Positions 22,311 to 32,663 of a stretch of DNA of 64,000 nucleotides are shown here, piece after piece. The translations under genes and the position numbers were made by a program. The DNA comes from Aedes albopictus (Eukaryota; Arthropoda; Insecta; Diptera; Culicidae), in assembly GCF_035046485.1 (NCBI RefSeq), contig NC_085138.1:290204256-290268255 (forward strand), written 5' to 3'. Position 1 is the stretch's first letter, and the number at the start of each line of letters is the position of its first letter. The notes under the pieces are model-generated. The model was not told the origin of the DNA. It did no database searches and saw nothing but the letters and a program-made list of their open reading frames with translations.

Positions 22311-23369
22311 GAGGTGATCGAAAAGTGGAAGCAACACTTCGATCAGCACCTGAATCGCATGGAGAACGTAGGCACGGGAGACCACGGCAACGGAGGACCA
22401 TTCACCAGCTCAAAACCAACAAAGCAGCTGGTAAGGATGGTATCGCAGCTGAACTTCTCAAGATGGGCCCAGAAAAGTTGGCCACCTGGCTGCATCGGCT
22501 GATAGTCAGGATCTGGGAAACCGAACAGCTACCGGAGGAGTGGAAGGAAGGGGTAATCTGCCCCATTCACAAGAAAGGCGACCATTTGGAATGTGAGAAC
22601 TTCAGGGCGATCACTATTTTGAATGCTGCCTACAAAGTGCTATCCCAGATCATCTCCCGTCGTCTGTCACCTAAAACGAATGAGTTCGTGCGAAGTTATC
22701 AGGCTGGCTTCATCGACCACCGGTCGACAACGGATCAGATCTTCACCGTACGGCGAATCCTCCAGCAATGCCGTGAATACCAGGTCCCAACGCATCACCT
22801 GTTCATCGACTTCAAGGCGGCATACGACAGTATCGACCACGCAGAGCTATGGAAAATCATGGACGATAACGGCTTTCCTGGGAAGCTGACTAGACTGATT
22901 AAAGCAACGATGGACGGTGTGCAAAACTGCGTAAGGGTTTCGGGTGAACTATCCGGTTCATTCGAATCTCGCCGGGGACTGCGACAAGGTGTCGGACTCT
23001 CATGCCTACTCTTCGCTCTGGAAGGTGTGATGCGACGATCCGGGTTCAACAGCCGGGGACCGGTTTTCACAAAATCCGGTCAATTTGTGTGCTTTGCGGA
23101 CGACATGGACATTATCGCCAGAACATTTTAAACGGTTGCAGACTGCAGAGCTGTACACGCGAAGCAGCAAAGGTCGGACTGGTGGTGAATGCCTCAAAAA
23201 CAAAGTACATGCTGGTAGGTGGAACCGAACACGACCGGATCCGTCTGGGTAGTAATGTTACGATAGACAGGGATACTTTCGAGGTGGTGGAGGAATTCGT
23301 CCACCTCGGATGCATACTGACGGCTGACATCAACGCAAGTCGTGAATTTCGGAGGCGCATCATCAGCGG
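22311..23369 (+). pseudogene. RTE reverse transcriptase domain
   Basis: Runs from EVIEKWKQHFDQHLN through NKAAGKDGIAAELL, FRAITILNAAYKVLSQI, YQAGFIDHRSTTDQIF, FIDFKAAYDSI and FADDMDI to VVNASKTKYMLVGGTEHD and RRRIISG. It would prime cDNA synthesis on LINE RNA. A frameshift near 22390 and a stop at 23129-23131 followed by a frame change make it non-functional. The catalytic aspartates remain. Confidence 0.9.
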
Positions 23370-23647
23370 AGCCCATATAGCCGAGGCGGTAAACGCACGG
23401 GTATTCAGCATGACCATGCTGAGGGTGACGGGTTCGATTCCCGGTCGGTCCAGGATCTTTTCGTAAAGGAAATTTGCTTGACTTCCTTGGGCATAGAGTA
23501 TCTTCGTGCCTGCCACATGATATACACATGCAAAATGCTCATTGGCAGAGGAAGCTCTCAGTTAAAAACTGTGGAAGTGCTCATAGAACACTAAGCTGAG
23601 AAGCAGGCTTTGTCCCATTGAGGACGTAACGCCAAGAAGAGGAGAGG
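23370..23647 (+). mobile_element. tRNA-derived SINE (Feilai-type) inserted in RTE
   Basis: Pol III A box TAGCCGAGGCGG (23378-23389) and B box GGTTCGATTCC (23431-23441), followed by a tRNA-unrelated body ending in 'aacgccaagaagaggagagg'. The 11-bp TSD ATCATCAGCGG is exact at 23359-23369 and 23648-23658. Removing it restores RTE codons RRRIISG-NRAYCGF. From memory it resembles the Aedes Feilai family. A minus-strand relative lies at 53.5-53.6 kb. Confidence 0.92.
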
Positions 23648-24169
23648 ATCATCAGCGGAAATCGGGCCTACTGTGGATTCCAGAAGAAACTGCGGTCGAA
23701 AACGATTCACTCACGCACCAAATGCACCATGTACAAAACGCTAATACGACCGGTGGTACTCTACGGACACGAGACATGGACCATGCTCGAGGAGGACCTG
23801 CAAGCACTCGGAGTTTTCGAGCGACACGTGCTAAGAACGATCTTCGGCGGTGTGCAGGAGAACGGTGTGTGGCGGAGAAGGATGAACCACGAGCTCGCTG
23901 CACTTTACGGCGAACCCAGCATCCAGAATGTGGCGAAAGCCGGAAGGATACGGTGGGCAGGGCATGTTGCAAGAATGCCGGACAACAAACCTGCAAAGTT
24001 GGTGTTCGCGACAGATCCGGTTGGCACAAGAAGGCGTGGAGCGCAGAGAGCACGATGGGCGGACCAGGTGGAGCGTGACCTGGCGAACATTGGGCGCGAC
24101 CGAGGATGGAGAGCGGCAGCCACAAACCGAGTATTGTGGCGTACTATTGTTGATTATGTCTTGTCTTAA
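23648..24169 (+). pseudogene. RTE C-terminal region
   Basis: Open frame from the SINE TSD through SKTIHSRTKCTMYKTLIRP, ETWTMLEEDLQALGVFERH, RTIFGGVQENGVWRRRMNH, IRWAGHVARMPDNKPAKLVF and RARWADQVERDL to a stop at 24167-24169. This is the conserved post-RT domain of RTE-type LINEs. The frame is intact here. Confidence 0.9.
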
Positions 24170-24200
24170 TGATGTTGAACAAATAAATGTATGTAATGTA

Positions 24201-24565
24201 TGTATGGGTCATATTGTGCCTACCATCCGACTAGGTTTAAGGGAGTTGCATAGAAATCCATAAAGTTATGAAGGATTTTGGGGTGTCTCGAGGGCTTTTC
24301 AGAGAGACTTCGGTGGATTACAGTCAGCTTATGGAGGGCTGTGAGTGGGTTTCAGAGAGGCTTCATAAGCGGTTCAACAGTGAATGTGGGTGTTATAGAG
24401 AATATTATTTGGGGAGAGAAGTCCGTTTCGGTATTCAAATTATTAGTGCTGCTTGTGTTCCTTATTTTTTTTTCCAAGTCGTTTATTTTAAGCTCATGTG
24501 TTTAGCAAAAAACTTTACGGAGCCGATATTCTTGTTGATTAATTTCTTATTCTAAGATCAATTTG
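24201..24565. other. No gene; short G-rich filler-like stretch
   Basis: 24270-24370 resembles the 'ttttcagagagacttcgg' filler of the pogo-like elements. The remainder is unassigned. Confidence 0.35.
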
Positions 24566-24569
24566 AAAA

Positions 24570-25522
24570 CTAATAAAGAGTTCTGCGAGCGCATTTCTTT
24601 TTCACGCGAGGGCCGGATCCTGAGCTTGAGCCGGATGCTGCAAATTGAGCCCTGCGTTGATCGGCAGTCGGGTTTCCCATTACACCTTTTATCGCCTTCG
24701 CCACTTCCTCTAATTTCTCCATTTGGGTCATCGGTTGCCATTCGTCTTCAGAGCCTGCTCCGGATTCGCAAACGGCAGATTGTTCTTCTTCTTCCTCCAA
24801 TACGTTCGATATTAGCTGATCCGTGTCTTCCAACACTTCGATTATTTCGACTTCCGATGATTTCCGATTTGATGAAACCGTGTCTTCCTCTGAAACAACC
24901 GCAGCATACGAACGAGGTCCCTGGTCCTTCTGTTGTTGTTTCTTCGGCTGTTTCCGGGTTTCACGTTGAGGGCAGGAATCCTTGCGATGGCCTACCGCTC
25001 GACACATGAAACAAACATTCTTTAGTCCATCATAAAATACTCGTCCCTTCCAGTTTCCGACATCTATCGCTGGTGGTATGTCGTTTTCCACATCAATGAA
25101 CACGCCACGCACGCCATTGAAAATATGACCAAGTCCCGAGTCTGGGGGAAATTTTTCGTTGACTACTTGCTCTTTTTTCCCATATTTTTCCAGTTCCGAC
25201 GACAAACAGTCATCGCCCAGCTCCGGCGGCAAATCGAAGATTCGAACATACTGTACGTTAGCTCCAGCGACGCACATACGCACTTCTACTGTCAATCCGT
25301 GTGTATACACAAATTTCTTGTGTTATTTCTCAAGCATTCCCTCATCGCTTCCATAGACGAGAATTTTATGAACAGCGAACGGTCCTTGGCTGTTTTATAA
25401 ACCGTTTGAATTTGCATCAAATCCACATCCAACGATTTCATAAAAATCGCTGTCTCCGCCCATGACGGTCGAGGGCTACCCGGAGGGAAGCGAAATTGTG
25501 CAGTATTGATTATCTCGCACAT
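24570..25522 (-). pseudogene. LINE ORF1 (gag-like, zinc-knuckle) with one frameshift
   Basis: Start taken at MCEIINTAQFRFPPG (25522). The first frame runs to NNTRNLCIHTD and the second, overlapping by about 20 bases, begins YTHGLTVEVRMCV; a single frameshift near 25300-25310 separates them. Downstream is a zinc knuckle CFMCRAVGHRKDSCP (C-x2-C-x4-H-x4-C), then a basic stretch (RKQPKKQQQKDQG), an acidic tail (VLEEEEEQS) and a basic C-terminus ending at the stop at 24570. LINE ORF1 proteins of this type bind element RNA. ORF2 does not follow, so the 3' part is missing. Clade uncertain (Jockey or related). Confidence 0.82.
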
Positions 25523-25588
25523 TTCGATTACACCGCAGAAGCACTGACGAACGACACAACGGTGAACGACCGGGAGACAAAGCACGTA

Positions 25589-26396
25589 CCGTAATCCGGG
25601 GTAACATTGATCAGAATTTTCGATCTTTCTTGAATAATTCTTTTGTTAAAGCAAACGTCACATGTTTTATATTTTTAAAACAGGTACTGGCCCTCTGAGT
25701 ATGTGTTAAGCTACTCGAAAAAGTATTATAAAACTTTAAATCATGTTTAAATAGGCTTTTTCGTCTAATTTTTGATTTTGTTGGGGTAACATTGATTTTG
25801 TTTGGGGTAACATTGATCATGTAAGAGATCAATATTCGTTTGTGTTGAAAATACCCTTACTTACTAAATTCGGGGTCGCTGATTTCGAATATGTTGTTCA
25901 AATTCTTACAAGTGTTGTACTTTTTGAATTATTTTTGGATTAAAATCCTCCAATCCGCAAATAACGCCTAAAGGTAGGCAATGGCTTAAGGAATTTGATT
26001 GAATTGATAGCCTACTTGTAATAAATCGTATATTTTATTGAAAAATAGTATTCTCATAAGAGTTTTGGTGATTAAATCCAACTCTAGGATATCATATTGA
26101 AGTAACACAGTGATTTCGAACCTCATATTGTATCTAATATTCATGTCATGCATGATTTTTTGACAATGTATCTCATTGCGTTACGAAACACACTTATGGA
26201 AAAATCGATTTATTTCATTGTTTATGAAAATCAATTGTCGTGTATTACATGTCATTCGATAGCTGAATAATAGCAGATTACGATATACCATTCGATAGCA
26301 GAAACGGATTCAATGTAAATGCTTGTTTGAACATTTCATGAGGTCGGTCAAGCCGATCAATGTTACCCCGCTGATCAATGATACCCCGTTTTACGG
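25589..26396. mobile_element. 808-bp TA-flanked MITE (CCGTAATCCGGGGTAACATT)
   Basis: Left TIR CCGTAATCCGGGGTAACATT; the right end mirrors it (AATGATACCCCGTTTTACGG). Flanked by TA (25587-25588, 26397-26398). 'GGGGTAACATTGATC' is repeated inside both ends. Same family as 10569-10896. It sits in the probable 5' leader of the LINE ORF1. Confidence 0.85.
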
Positions 26397-26398
26397 TA

Positions 26399-27036
26399 CC
26401 GTTTGCTTTCTAAGCACAAGCGGATGGCAAAAACAAAACGAATTGCAAAGCGCACATTTGCTGCGACCGTACCGACGGCAGCTGCTATAGAACTGTGTGT
26501 TCCTTATACAGCTACTTCGAAGGAATTTCAGAGAATTTAGAAAGTGTTTTATTGTGGTTCCAGGGGGTTTCTGGTGCATTTGATGAGGGTAAAATTAGGG
26601 ATCCAGGGGGATTCTGGCGCGTTTCAATGGGTTTTCAGAAGGATTCAATGGGGCTACCTGTGACTTCAGAAGAGAATCATAAAGCTTCAAAATGGTTTCA
26701 TGGGTTCTCATGGGATTCCAGGGAGTCTCGGGGGCATTACAGGAAGCTCCAAGGTTCTTCTAAGATTATCAGGAGACTTCAGAGGAGTGTCATAGTGGTT
26801 TCAAGGGAGTTTCAGGGGCGGTATCAGGTTGACTCAAGGGATTTAAAGAGGATTTAAGGAATAATTATCAAAGATTCTAATGGGTCTTTGGAGACCAAGG
26901 GGTATTAGGAGATGTCCCAAAGGAATACTAGATAGCTCAGGAGAATTCCAGATGGTAATTATTAGGGTTCAAAGAGGCGTCATGCACAAGAAACTTTAAT
27001 AGGGGCTATCCATAAACAACATGGCCATTTTTCTGA
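26399..27036. repeat. Probable LINE leader then decayed G-rich filler
   Basis: 26399-26510 is probably the upstream leader of the minus-strand LINE. 26517-26960 repeats 'ttcagggg', 'tttcatgggtt' and 'gattccaggg' phrases like the filler of the pogo-like elements but more decayed. The 120-codon frame here is a by-product. Confidence 0.45.
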
Positions 27037-27134
27037 AAAAAGTTTTAGTATGCAAAATGTGTGCACTAAGACCAGAATAATTAATTTCGTTCACTTTTTG
27101 CCTTTCTCGTACACCAAAGTGTACTTAAAGGCTA
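27037..27134 (-). repeat. Detached half of dispersed repeat A
   Basis: Reverse-complemented, this reads 'gcctttaagtacactttggtgtacgagaaaggc', the continuation of a repeat seen whole at about 56810-56960 ('gaacatatgcgtttacagtacacttggtgtacgaaaaaggc'). The other half lies at 34370-34468, on the other side of the inverted MITE pair. Confidence 0.75.
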
Positions 27135-27136
27135 GG

Positions 27137-28044
27137 GTAATTCATGTATTTTGGACAGGCTGAGGACAACGTTGAAAAAATCGTCCCCTAGCTTTCTTAG
27201 AAAGCAATTGATTATTTTGCAAAGCTACCAATACGCTTATAATATGATTGTGATTTGCGTTCCTGGTGACAAAAACCTTAACGAAAGCATTTTAAGCTGA
27301 GAAAATCGCAATTTCCGATCGCCTGTAAGAATTGCATTTTGGACACCGAATATATGTTTTGGACACCCTCAGGTATATATAATTTGGACAGGGCAATTAT
27401 CTCAATGTTTAGCCATGAATACTGCTAAATCATGGAAGTAGCATAAATTAACAATTATTTTCTTGCAAATAATCAAATTTCTCCGCTTAACAGGCATCTA
27501 TTTTCATAATTTTTACAGTTTTTGTTAATATTGAGGAAATATCTCCAGACCCTCAGAATACGCCTCCAAGTATGCAATCGCAGTGCATCCCCATGTAGTT
27601 CGTCAGATGACCAAAATATATTAACAGTAGAAAACATGCAATGTATTTTGGACACCACCTATTTTAAGCGTTCTAGATGAATGTTAAGAGATTGGCTGCC
27701 TAGTGCTTCTTTATTGAACATGTTTCAATGCAATAAGGCTTTTAAATTTCTTACAATTATTAATTCAACGATTTTGAGGCGTATATTGTATGTGACTGCG
27801 AAGTGTATGTCGTCTTGCATACCTGTGCATTTGAGGGGTTTTAGTGAAATAATTTACATTTTCGATAATTTTGAAGTAAAATCTTAATTGTTAAGCGTAT
27901 TTTCAACGTAAGTCATCAGAATAGGGTCTATTTGATCCAATAATCGATATTGAGAAGTATCTACTTTTATTAGCTCTCCGGAACAAGGCATACATCGCAG
28001 TGCATGTCCAAATTATATACATGTCCAAATTATATTTTTCACCC
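27137..28044 (+). mobile_element. TA-flanked MITE, inverted pair copy 1
   Basis: Ends GGGTAATTCATG and TTTTTCACCC, flanked by TA (27135-27136, 28045-28046). Repeated 'ttggacac/ttggacag' motifs lie near both ends. 908 bp, no transposase. Nearly identical to 34469-35378 in the opposite orientation: a 68-codon frame is identical in both and a 61-codon frame differs at one residue. Confidence 0.9.
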
Positions 28045-28046
28045 TA

Positions 28047-28735
28047 TCTGTGCAAAATTTGAGCACGATCGGTTGCGTCTACACTTTGCGCATTGCAATT
28101 GAAATTTGTATGGGATTTTGTTTGGGAAAACATACTTTTTTGCATTTTTGTCATAAGTTGAAAAAGTTTGTCTGAAACTTTTTAACCGATACTGTGAAAT
28201 GATAGCCTATGATGTTCTGAAAAACTTTGTTGAAGACCGTAAACCGATCCGATGCTTGTGAAAATAGTTATAACCAACGAACCGCATGCATGTGTTTATG
28301 TTTTAACATGTAAAGGAATAACAATAGCAACAAAATCATGCTGTTTCGTCAAGCAATGCCAACGCTATTACTTTTTTTTATAAGCATCAGATCACTTCGC
28401 GGTCTTCGACAAAGTTTTTCAGGACACACTAGGCTATGTTTTCCTTTTATTGGTTACATGGTTTTAGACAAATTCGAGATTGTTATGAGAGAAATGCAAA
28501 AAAGTGTGTTTTCCCATGTAAAACCCCATACAAACTTCAAACGCGATGCGCAAAACGTAGACATAACCGATCGTGCCCAAATTTTGCACACTTATTTGGG
28601 TCCTGAAATGGGATCAAAAAAGCTTTGATCTGATGGGATACCATTGAATTTTTCATTTTTCCATATAAACGATGGCCCACTCTAATCCGTGAAAATCGTG
28701 AAAGGACGCGAGGGTGTGTAATCACCATCTAAATC
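28047..28735. mobile_element. Foldback repeat B (long inverted arms)
   Basis: Left arm 'tgtgcaaaatttgagcacgatcgg' ... 'ctgaaaaactttgttgaagaccg' is mirrored by the right arm 'cggtcttcgacaaagtttttcag' ... 'ccgatcgtgcccaaattttgcaca', giving arms of roughly 300 bp around a centre near 28320. The right arm continues past the point where the left arm is cut by the MITE; the missing left end is at 35381-35440. A related half-copy lies at 55890-56000. No coding potential. Confidence 0.8.
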
Positions 28736-29180
28736 AGCCAATTATTTTTAAAACAAATATAAAAAAACTTAATTAATCCACCTATCGGTAATTGTGCCTT
28801 TCGGAAACCCATTTCAATAAAACTCAAGTGACATGGCACCAGAAATCATATCGTTTATCTGGTTTTTGATGTTTGAGCCTTAAATTCCTGAAAAGTAAAG
28901 CCATAATCTTTAATTTTGTGACCCTATCTTGGATATGCTGGTCTTCATTTTGACGTAGGACTACGTCTCTCTTTTCTATACCGGGTGTCATTCTAAATTT
29001 TCAGAAATCGGCCGCGTTACGTTTGAAGTGGAGATTTTGAGGGTTAATAACTCAGCCATTTCTCGTTGAATTTTCAAAATTTTTGCTCCAATCGATTGGA
29101 AATCTTTACACCAATTATGTCCAATATTAACATTTGCTGATTTTCAATAACAAACTATTGAAAAATTGGGAAAAGTGAAC
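28736..29180. other. No gene; dispersed-repeat-like sequence
   Basis: AT-rich with a 'taggactacgtctctc' phrase near 28965. No TIR pair found and no coding frame. Confidence 0.3.
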
Positions 29181-29234
29181 CCATGTTTATTCCAGCCAAT
29201 CACGATCGAGCACATTTTGGATGCTCCCGTCGAA

Positions 29235-29271
29235 TATAAAAGCTACTGCTTCTTCGCATCTTCCCTCATTT
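29235..29271 (+). promoter_or_regulatory. TATA/Inr promoter of unit 1
   Basis: TATAAAAG (29235-29242) with arthropod initiator TCATTT (29266-29271), whose A is 33 bases from the first T. A CCAAT motif (29200-29204) lies upstream. Confidence 0.6.
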
Positions 29272-29594
29272 GCCTTTGTCGTCTCGAGGTGAACGCATCG
29301 AACGAGAGCTGCCCACTTTCTTCGTTTGCGTTTTCGCTCATTCTTCTTTGTCGGCTCGGTGGCGGTGGTTTTTGACAAGGGTGCTGTTGCACATTCACCT
29401 TCTAACCGTCTAACGCGGCAGACCATGGAAGAGTTTCAGCATCAGATTGATCGACGGTGGTGACAGAGGCAGCAGCAAAATCGGCGGGCCAATTTTCGAC
29501 GGCTTCCAGCAAACAGCACGGAGAAATCACACACACATTGCGTGGCATGATGAATTGATTTCAATTTCTTCCTAAAACCGTCCATAATTGAAAC

Positions 29595-29610
29595 GGTTCT
29601 TTTCAGAACC
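29595..29610 (+). terminator. Histone-type 3' stem-loop, unit 1
   Basis: GGTTCTTTTCAGAACC: a perfect 6-bp stem with a TTTC loop, preceded by AAAC and followed by an A-rich stretch and TAGAGAGTTG. It matches the replication-dependent histone mRNA consensus GGYYYTTTTCAGRRCC, bound by SLBP; the purine-rich element would pair with U7 snRNA. Confidence 0.75.
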
Positions 29611-29851
29611 ATCGAAAATGCTTCCTAGAGAGTTGATTGGATAAATTTCCTCCATCGGCCGAGAAAGTATAGTGAAAACAAATAGTGAAAGATTGAATTC
29701 TTGGTGGTGGTTCAGCAACAGTGAAGGCGATTACTAATCTCATCCACGGCAGCAAGCGGCGGGCCAATTTTCGTCGGCGTTCAGCAAGGAGAAATCTAAT
29801 ACGCATTGCGTGGCATGATTAATTCTGTCTGAAATCGTTCAATATTCAAAC

Positions 29852-29867
29852 GGTTCTTTTCAGGACC
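29852..29867 (+). terminator. Histone-type 3' stem-loop, unit 1b
   Basis: GGTTCTTTTCAGGACC (one G-U pair) after CAAAC, followed by CCTCAAGAGTTG. No promoter lies between it and the previous stem-loop, so the promoter part of this unit is missing. Confidence 0.72.
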
Positions 29868-30253
29868 ATAGAAAATTATTCCTCAAGAGTTGTGAATCAG
29901 ATAATTATTTCATTCCATCGCTCGGTAAAAGTGTGGTGCAACCGAAAAGTGAAAAATTGTATGCTTGGTGGCCCCGCAACAATAATGATGCCGGCCACTG
30001 ATGATTCCACCATGAATTTAGCAACGCTTTATCCTATCCAGACCATTTTTCGTGAAACATTGTTTAATTTAATCATTTTTCGAATTAAAATAATCTTCCA
30101 ATATTTTGGTAACTTTATTCGTTAAATGAAAATGTTTTCTTTTCTCGGTTGATTAACCGTTTCAAGCGTCTGGGTGCATGCGGGCGGGACATGCAAACGA
30201 AATAAACTTGAAAGCTAGCCGAATGGGGGGAGCTTCATCTGCCAATCTAGGGA

Positions 30254-30289
30254 CATAAAAGCTGTTCCCTCTGATTTCGTTCGTCATTT
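30254..30289 (+). promoter_or_regulatory. TATA-like/Inr promoter of unit 2
   Basis: CATAAAAG (30254-30261) and TCATTT (30284-30289), spacing 32. Upstream: GGGCGGG and the octamer-like ATGCAAAC. Confidence 0.6.
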
Positions 30290-30485
30290 TCGTTGGATCA
30301 GTCAGGCAGAGTGGATGTCACCTCCACAGCTGAGCAGTGCCACATCAACCCAGCCGCATCCATGGCAGAAAGCGGCGTACCAGTTTTCGGTGGCATCCTG
30401 TGTTTAGCAAGGAGAAAATCAACACACATTGCGTGACATGATGTTTTCATGCCATTTCGTTTCTAAAATCGTCAAAAAATCAAAC

Positions 30486-30501
30486 GGTCCTTTTCAGGAC
30501 C
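30486..30501 (+). terminator. Histone-type 3' stem-loop, unit 2
   Basis: GGTCCTTTTCAGGACC, a perfect stem, in context AAAC...ACCGAAAAT, with CAAGAG 17 bases downstream (30518-30523), in the range of a histone downstream element. Predicted transcript from the Inr is about 216 nt to the stem-loop end. Confidence 0.78.
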
Positions 30502-30666
30502 ACCGAAAATAATTCCTCAAGAGTTGTAAATCAGATAATTTCATTCCACCAATCGAGAAAAGTGTGGTTCAATCGAAAACTGAAAGATTGAATTCCGGTC
30601 ACTAATCGTTCCACGCAGAATTTAGCAACGCATTATCCTATCAGAACCATTTTTCGCGAAACATTG

Positions 30667-30825
30667 GGGAGCGTCCAGAAATTACGTCACGTTTAAAGAG
30701 GGGGGTCAGCAAAGTGAGACGACCCATACAAAAAATTCAGAGGTCCCATACAAAAAGTGTGACATAGGGATGAGGAGGGGTTGAAAAAGACTAGTTTTTG
30801 TGTGCCGTAATTTAAGGACGATCCC
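30667..30825. mobile_element. 159-bp MITE in unit 2/3 spacer
   Basis: TIRs GGGAGCGTCCAGAAATTACG and (read inward from the right) GGGATCGTCCTTAAATTACG, flanked by TTG (30664-30666, 30826-30828). Sibling units read 'gaaacattgtttaatt' without interruption, confirming the 3-bp TSD. This suggests a PIF/Harbinger-like MITE. Confidence 0.85.
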
Positions 30826-31025
30826 TTGTTTAATTCTAGCATTTTTCGAATTAAAATGATCTAAATCTTTTCATATTTTGGTTACTTTATTTGTTAGATG
30901 AAAATTTCTCTCATTTCTTGGTTGAAAATCGTTTGAAGCGTCCGAAGCATGCGGGGCGGGTCATGCAATCGAAATGAACTGGAGAGCCAGCCGAATGGGA
31001 GGAGCTTCATCTGATAATCTAGGGG

Positions 31026-31061
31026 CATAAAAGCTGTTCCCTCTGTTTTCTTTCGTCATTT
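31026..31061 (+). promoter_or_regulatory. TATA-like/Inr promoter of unit 3
   Basis: CATAAAAG (31026-31033) and TCATTT (31056-31061), spacing 32, same upstream block as unit 2. Confidence 0.6.
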
Positions 31062-31339
31062 TCGTTGGATCAGTCAGGGAGGGTGGAGGTGGATATCACG
31101 TCCACGGCTGCGCAGCAGTACGTCAACTGCGACGAGTGATAGCACCAGGAATCTCATCCACTGATCACGGTTGCGGTGGGCCCGGCAATGGAAGTTACCT
31201 CCGGAGCTGGGTAGCTGCGCACCAACCCAGCGACGACTCTAGACTATCTATCTGGTAGAACCAGGAATCTTATTCACGGCAGCAGGCGGCGGCAGTTTTC
31301 GATGGCTTCCCGCATTCAGTGCGGATAATTTTCAATAGT

Positions 31340-31458
31340 CTATTTTACGAAACGACAACAGTGTTGATATTGATCAACACTCACTTGGGCGCAACCTCCT
31401 GTCAAATTTTAATTCATGAAATAAGCGATCAGCTGATCCGAAACGTCTCGTAAAATAG
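31340..31458. mobile_element. 119-bp MITE in unit 3
   Basis: CTATTTTACGAAACG at the left and CGTCTCGTAAAATAG at the right form TIRs; an internal GTTGAT..ATCAAC hairpin follows the left end. TSD not resolved. It lengthens unit 3 between promoter and stem-loop. Confidence 0.65.
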
Positions 31459-31493
31459 CTCATTGTCTTTCTAAAATCAACCGTTATTTGAAC

Positions 31494-31509
31494 GGACCTT
31501 TTCAGGACC
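31494..31509 (+). terminator. Histone-type 3' stem-loop, unit 3
   Basis: GGACCTTTTCAGGACC: five of six stem pairs keep pairing (one A-A mismatch). Followed by GAGAAAATTATTCCTTAAGAG. Confidence 0.65.
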
Positions 31510-31903
31510 AGAGAAAATTATTCCTTAAGAGTTATAAATCGGTTAATTTTCGGATATATTCCATCAATCTGTAAAAGTGTAGTGCATTCGAAAAGTAAAT
31601 GGTTGAATGCTTTGTGGCTCAGCAACAGCAAAATCGATCACTAATTTTTCTACACGAAATTTAGCAACGCATTATCTTATTCGGACAATTGTGCCTGGAA
31701 CATTGTTTCATTCTAATATTTATCGAATTTAAATGATCTTAACTATGCAATACTTCATTTAGTTTATCCGTTCGATTAGAAATTGTCTCAAAGAACTGTT
31801 GATTAGTCGTTTGAAGCGTCTCACACAATGTGGGCGGGTCATGCAAACGGAATAAACTGGAAAGCCCGCCGAATGGGAGGAGCTTCATCTGCTAATCTAG
31901 GGG

Positions 31904-31946
31904 TATAACTATTAACAGTTGTTTCATCTGTTATCTTTCGTTATTT
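31904..31946 (+). promoter_or_regulatory. Decayed promoter of unit 4
   Basis: TATAACT (31904-31910) and TTATTT (31941-31946) at the equivalent places, spacing 39; the upstream block GCCGAATGGGAGGAGCTTC is conserved. Probably weakened. Confidence 0.4.
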
Positions 31947-32147
31947 TCCTTGGATCAGTAAAGGAGAAGGGAGATGTCACCTCCCAGCTAGGCAGCAGCA
32001 CACTAACTCAGCGATGACTCTCGGCTATCGTGGTGGCAGCACCAGGAATTTCATCCACGATAGCAAACGGCCGCATTCAGTATGTGTAAAGTCGCATTGC
32101 GTGATGAATTCATGCAATGTCTTGGCAAAATCTTCCATTTTATAAAC

Positions 32148-32163
32148 GGTCTTTTCCAGGATC
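32148..32163 (+). terminator. Decayed histone-type stem-loop, unit 4
   Basis: GGTCTTTTCCAGGATC retains the context AAAC...AGCGAAAATG but the stem has mismatches and the loop is shifted. About 221 nt from the unit 4 Inr. Confidence 0.45.
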
Positions 32164-32258
32164 AGCGAAAATGATTCCTCGAGAGTTATGATTCGGACAA
32201 TTAATAGCGACAGACTAAAAGCTTGGTAGTTCAGCAATAGTGAAGTCGGCCACTTATA

Positions 32259-32663
32259 TCGTCGGTTTCCTGCAATAGGGGCACAACTCAAAAAATGTGA
32301 ATTTTCAGAATGAGCGTTTGAAAATTGGCAATCTCGAAGCACCTCCTACAAGTTCACTTATTTCTCTCATTATCCGACAAAAGTAAACGAATTTTGATTG
32401 TTGTATCATGGAAAGGGACTGAAGTACTATCTTTTTCATAAATTTAGGATTTATATTTTTCATCGACTATTGAAAAAGTTGACTGATTTTAAGTTGTGCC
32501 TTTATTGCGGAAAACTGGTGAAAATGCAAAAATCTCGCGTTTCTCAACGAATTTCGTAACGGGTCTTTGTGAGATGAAAGTTAACATAGTTTTTCATCAT
32601 TTGCCATCAAAATCTCAAAAATGACAAATTTTGAGTTGTGCCCCTATTGCAGGAAACCGACGA
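32259..32663. mobile_element. 405-bp TA-flanked MITE
   Basis: TIRs TCGTCGGTTTCCTGCAATAG... at the left and the exact mirror ending CCGACGA at the right, over 35 bp; TA flanks at 32257-32258 and 32664-32665. Inserted in the 3' spacer of the last unit. Confidence 0.85.

Larger units (their letters stand above)
20735..24200 (+). mobile_element. RTE-clade LINE copy 1, interrupted twice
   Basis: Order on the plus strand: end of the AP-endonuclease (DSDHYLVMVKLRPK, with the catalytic SDH), a charged linker (20900-21300), RT with FIDFKAAYDSI (22802-22834), a degraded QG motif (RGLRQGVGLSC) and FADDMDI (from 23093), then the C-terminal region with ETWTMLEEDLQALGVFERH and RIRWAGHVARMPDNKPAK, stop at 24167-24169, and a short ATGTATGT-rich tail. 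The 5' part of the endonuclease is missing. Lesions: K-to-stop at 21306, frameshift near 22390, stop after ARTF (23129-23131). Insertions at 21338-22310 and 23370-23647. Confidence 0.9.

Noticed and set aside
29424..29462. Short ATG frame in unit 1 as a coding histone remnant
   Set aside because: Only 12 codons and no similarity to histone N-termini that I can recognise.
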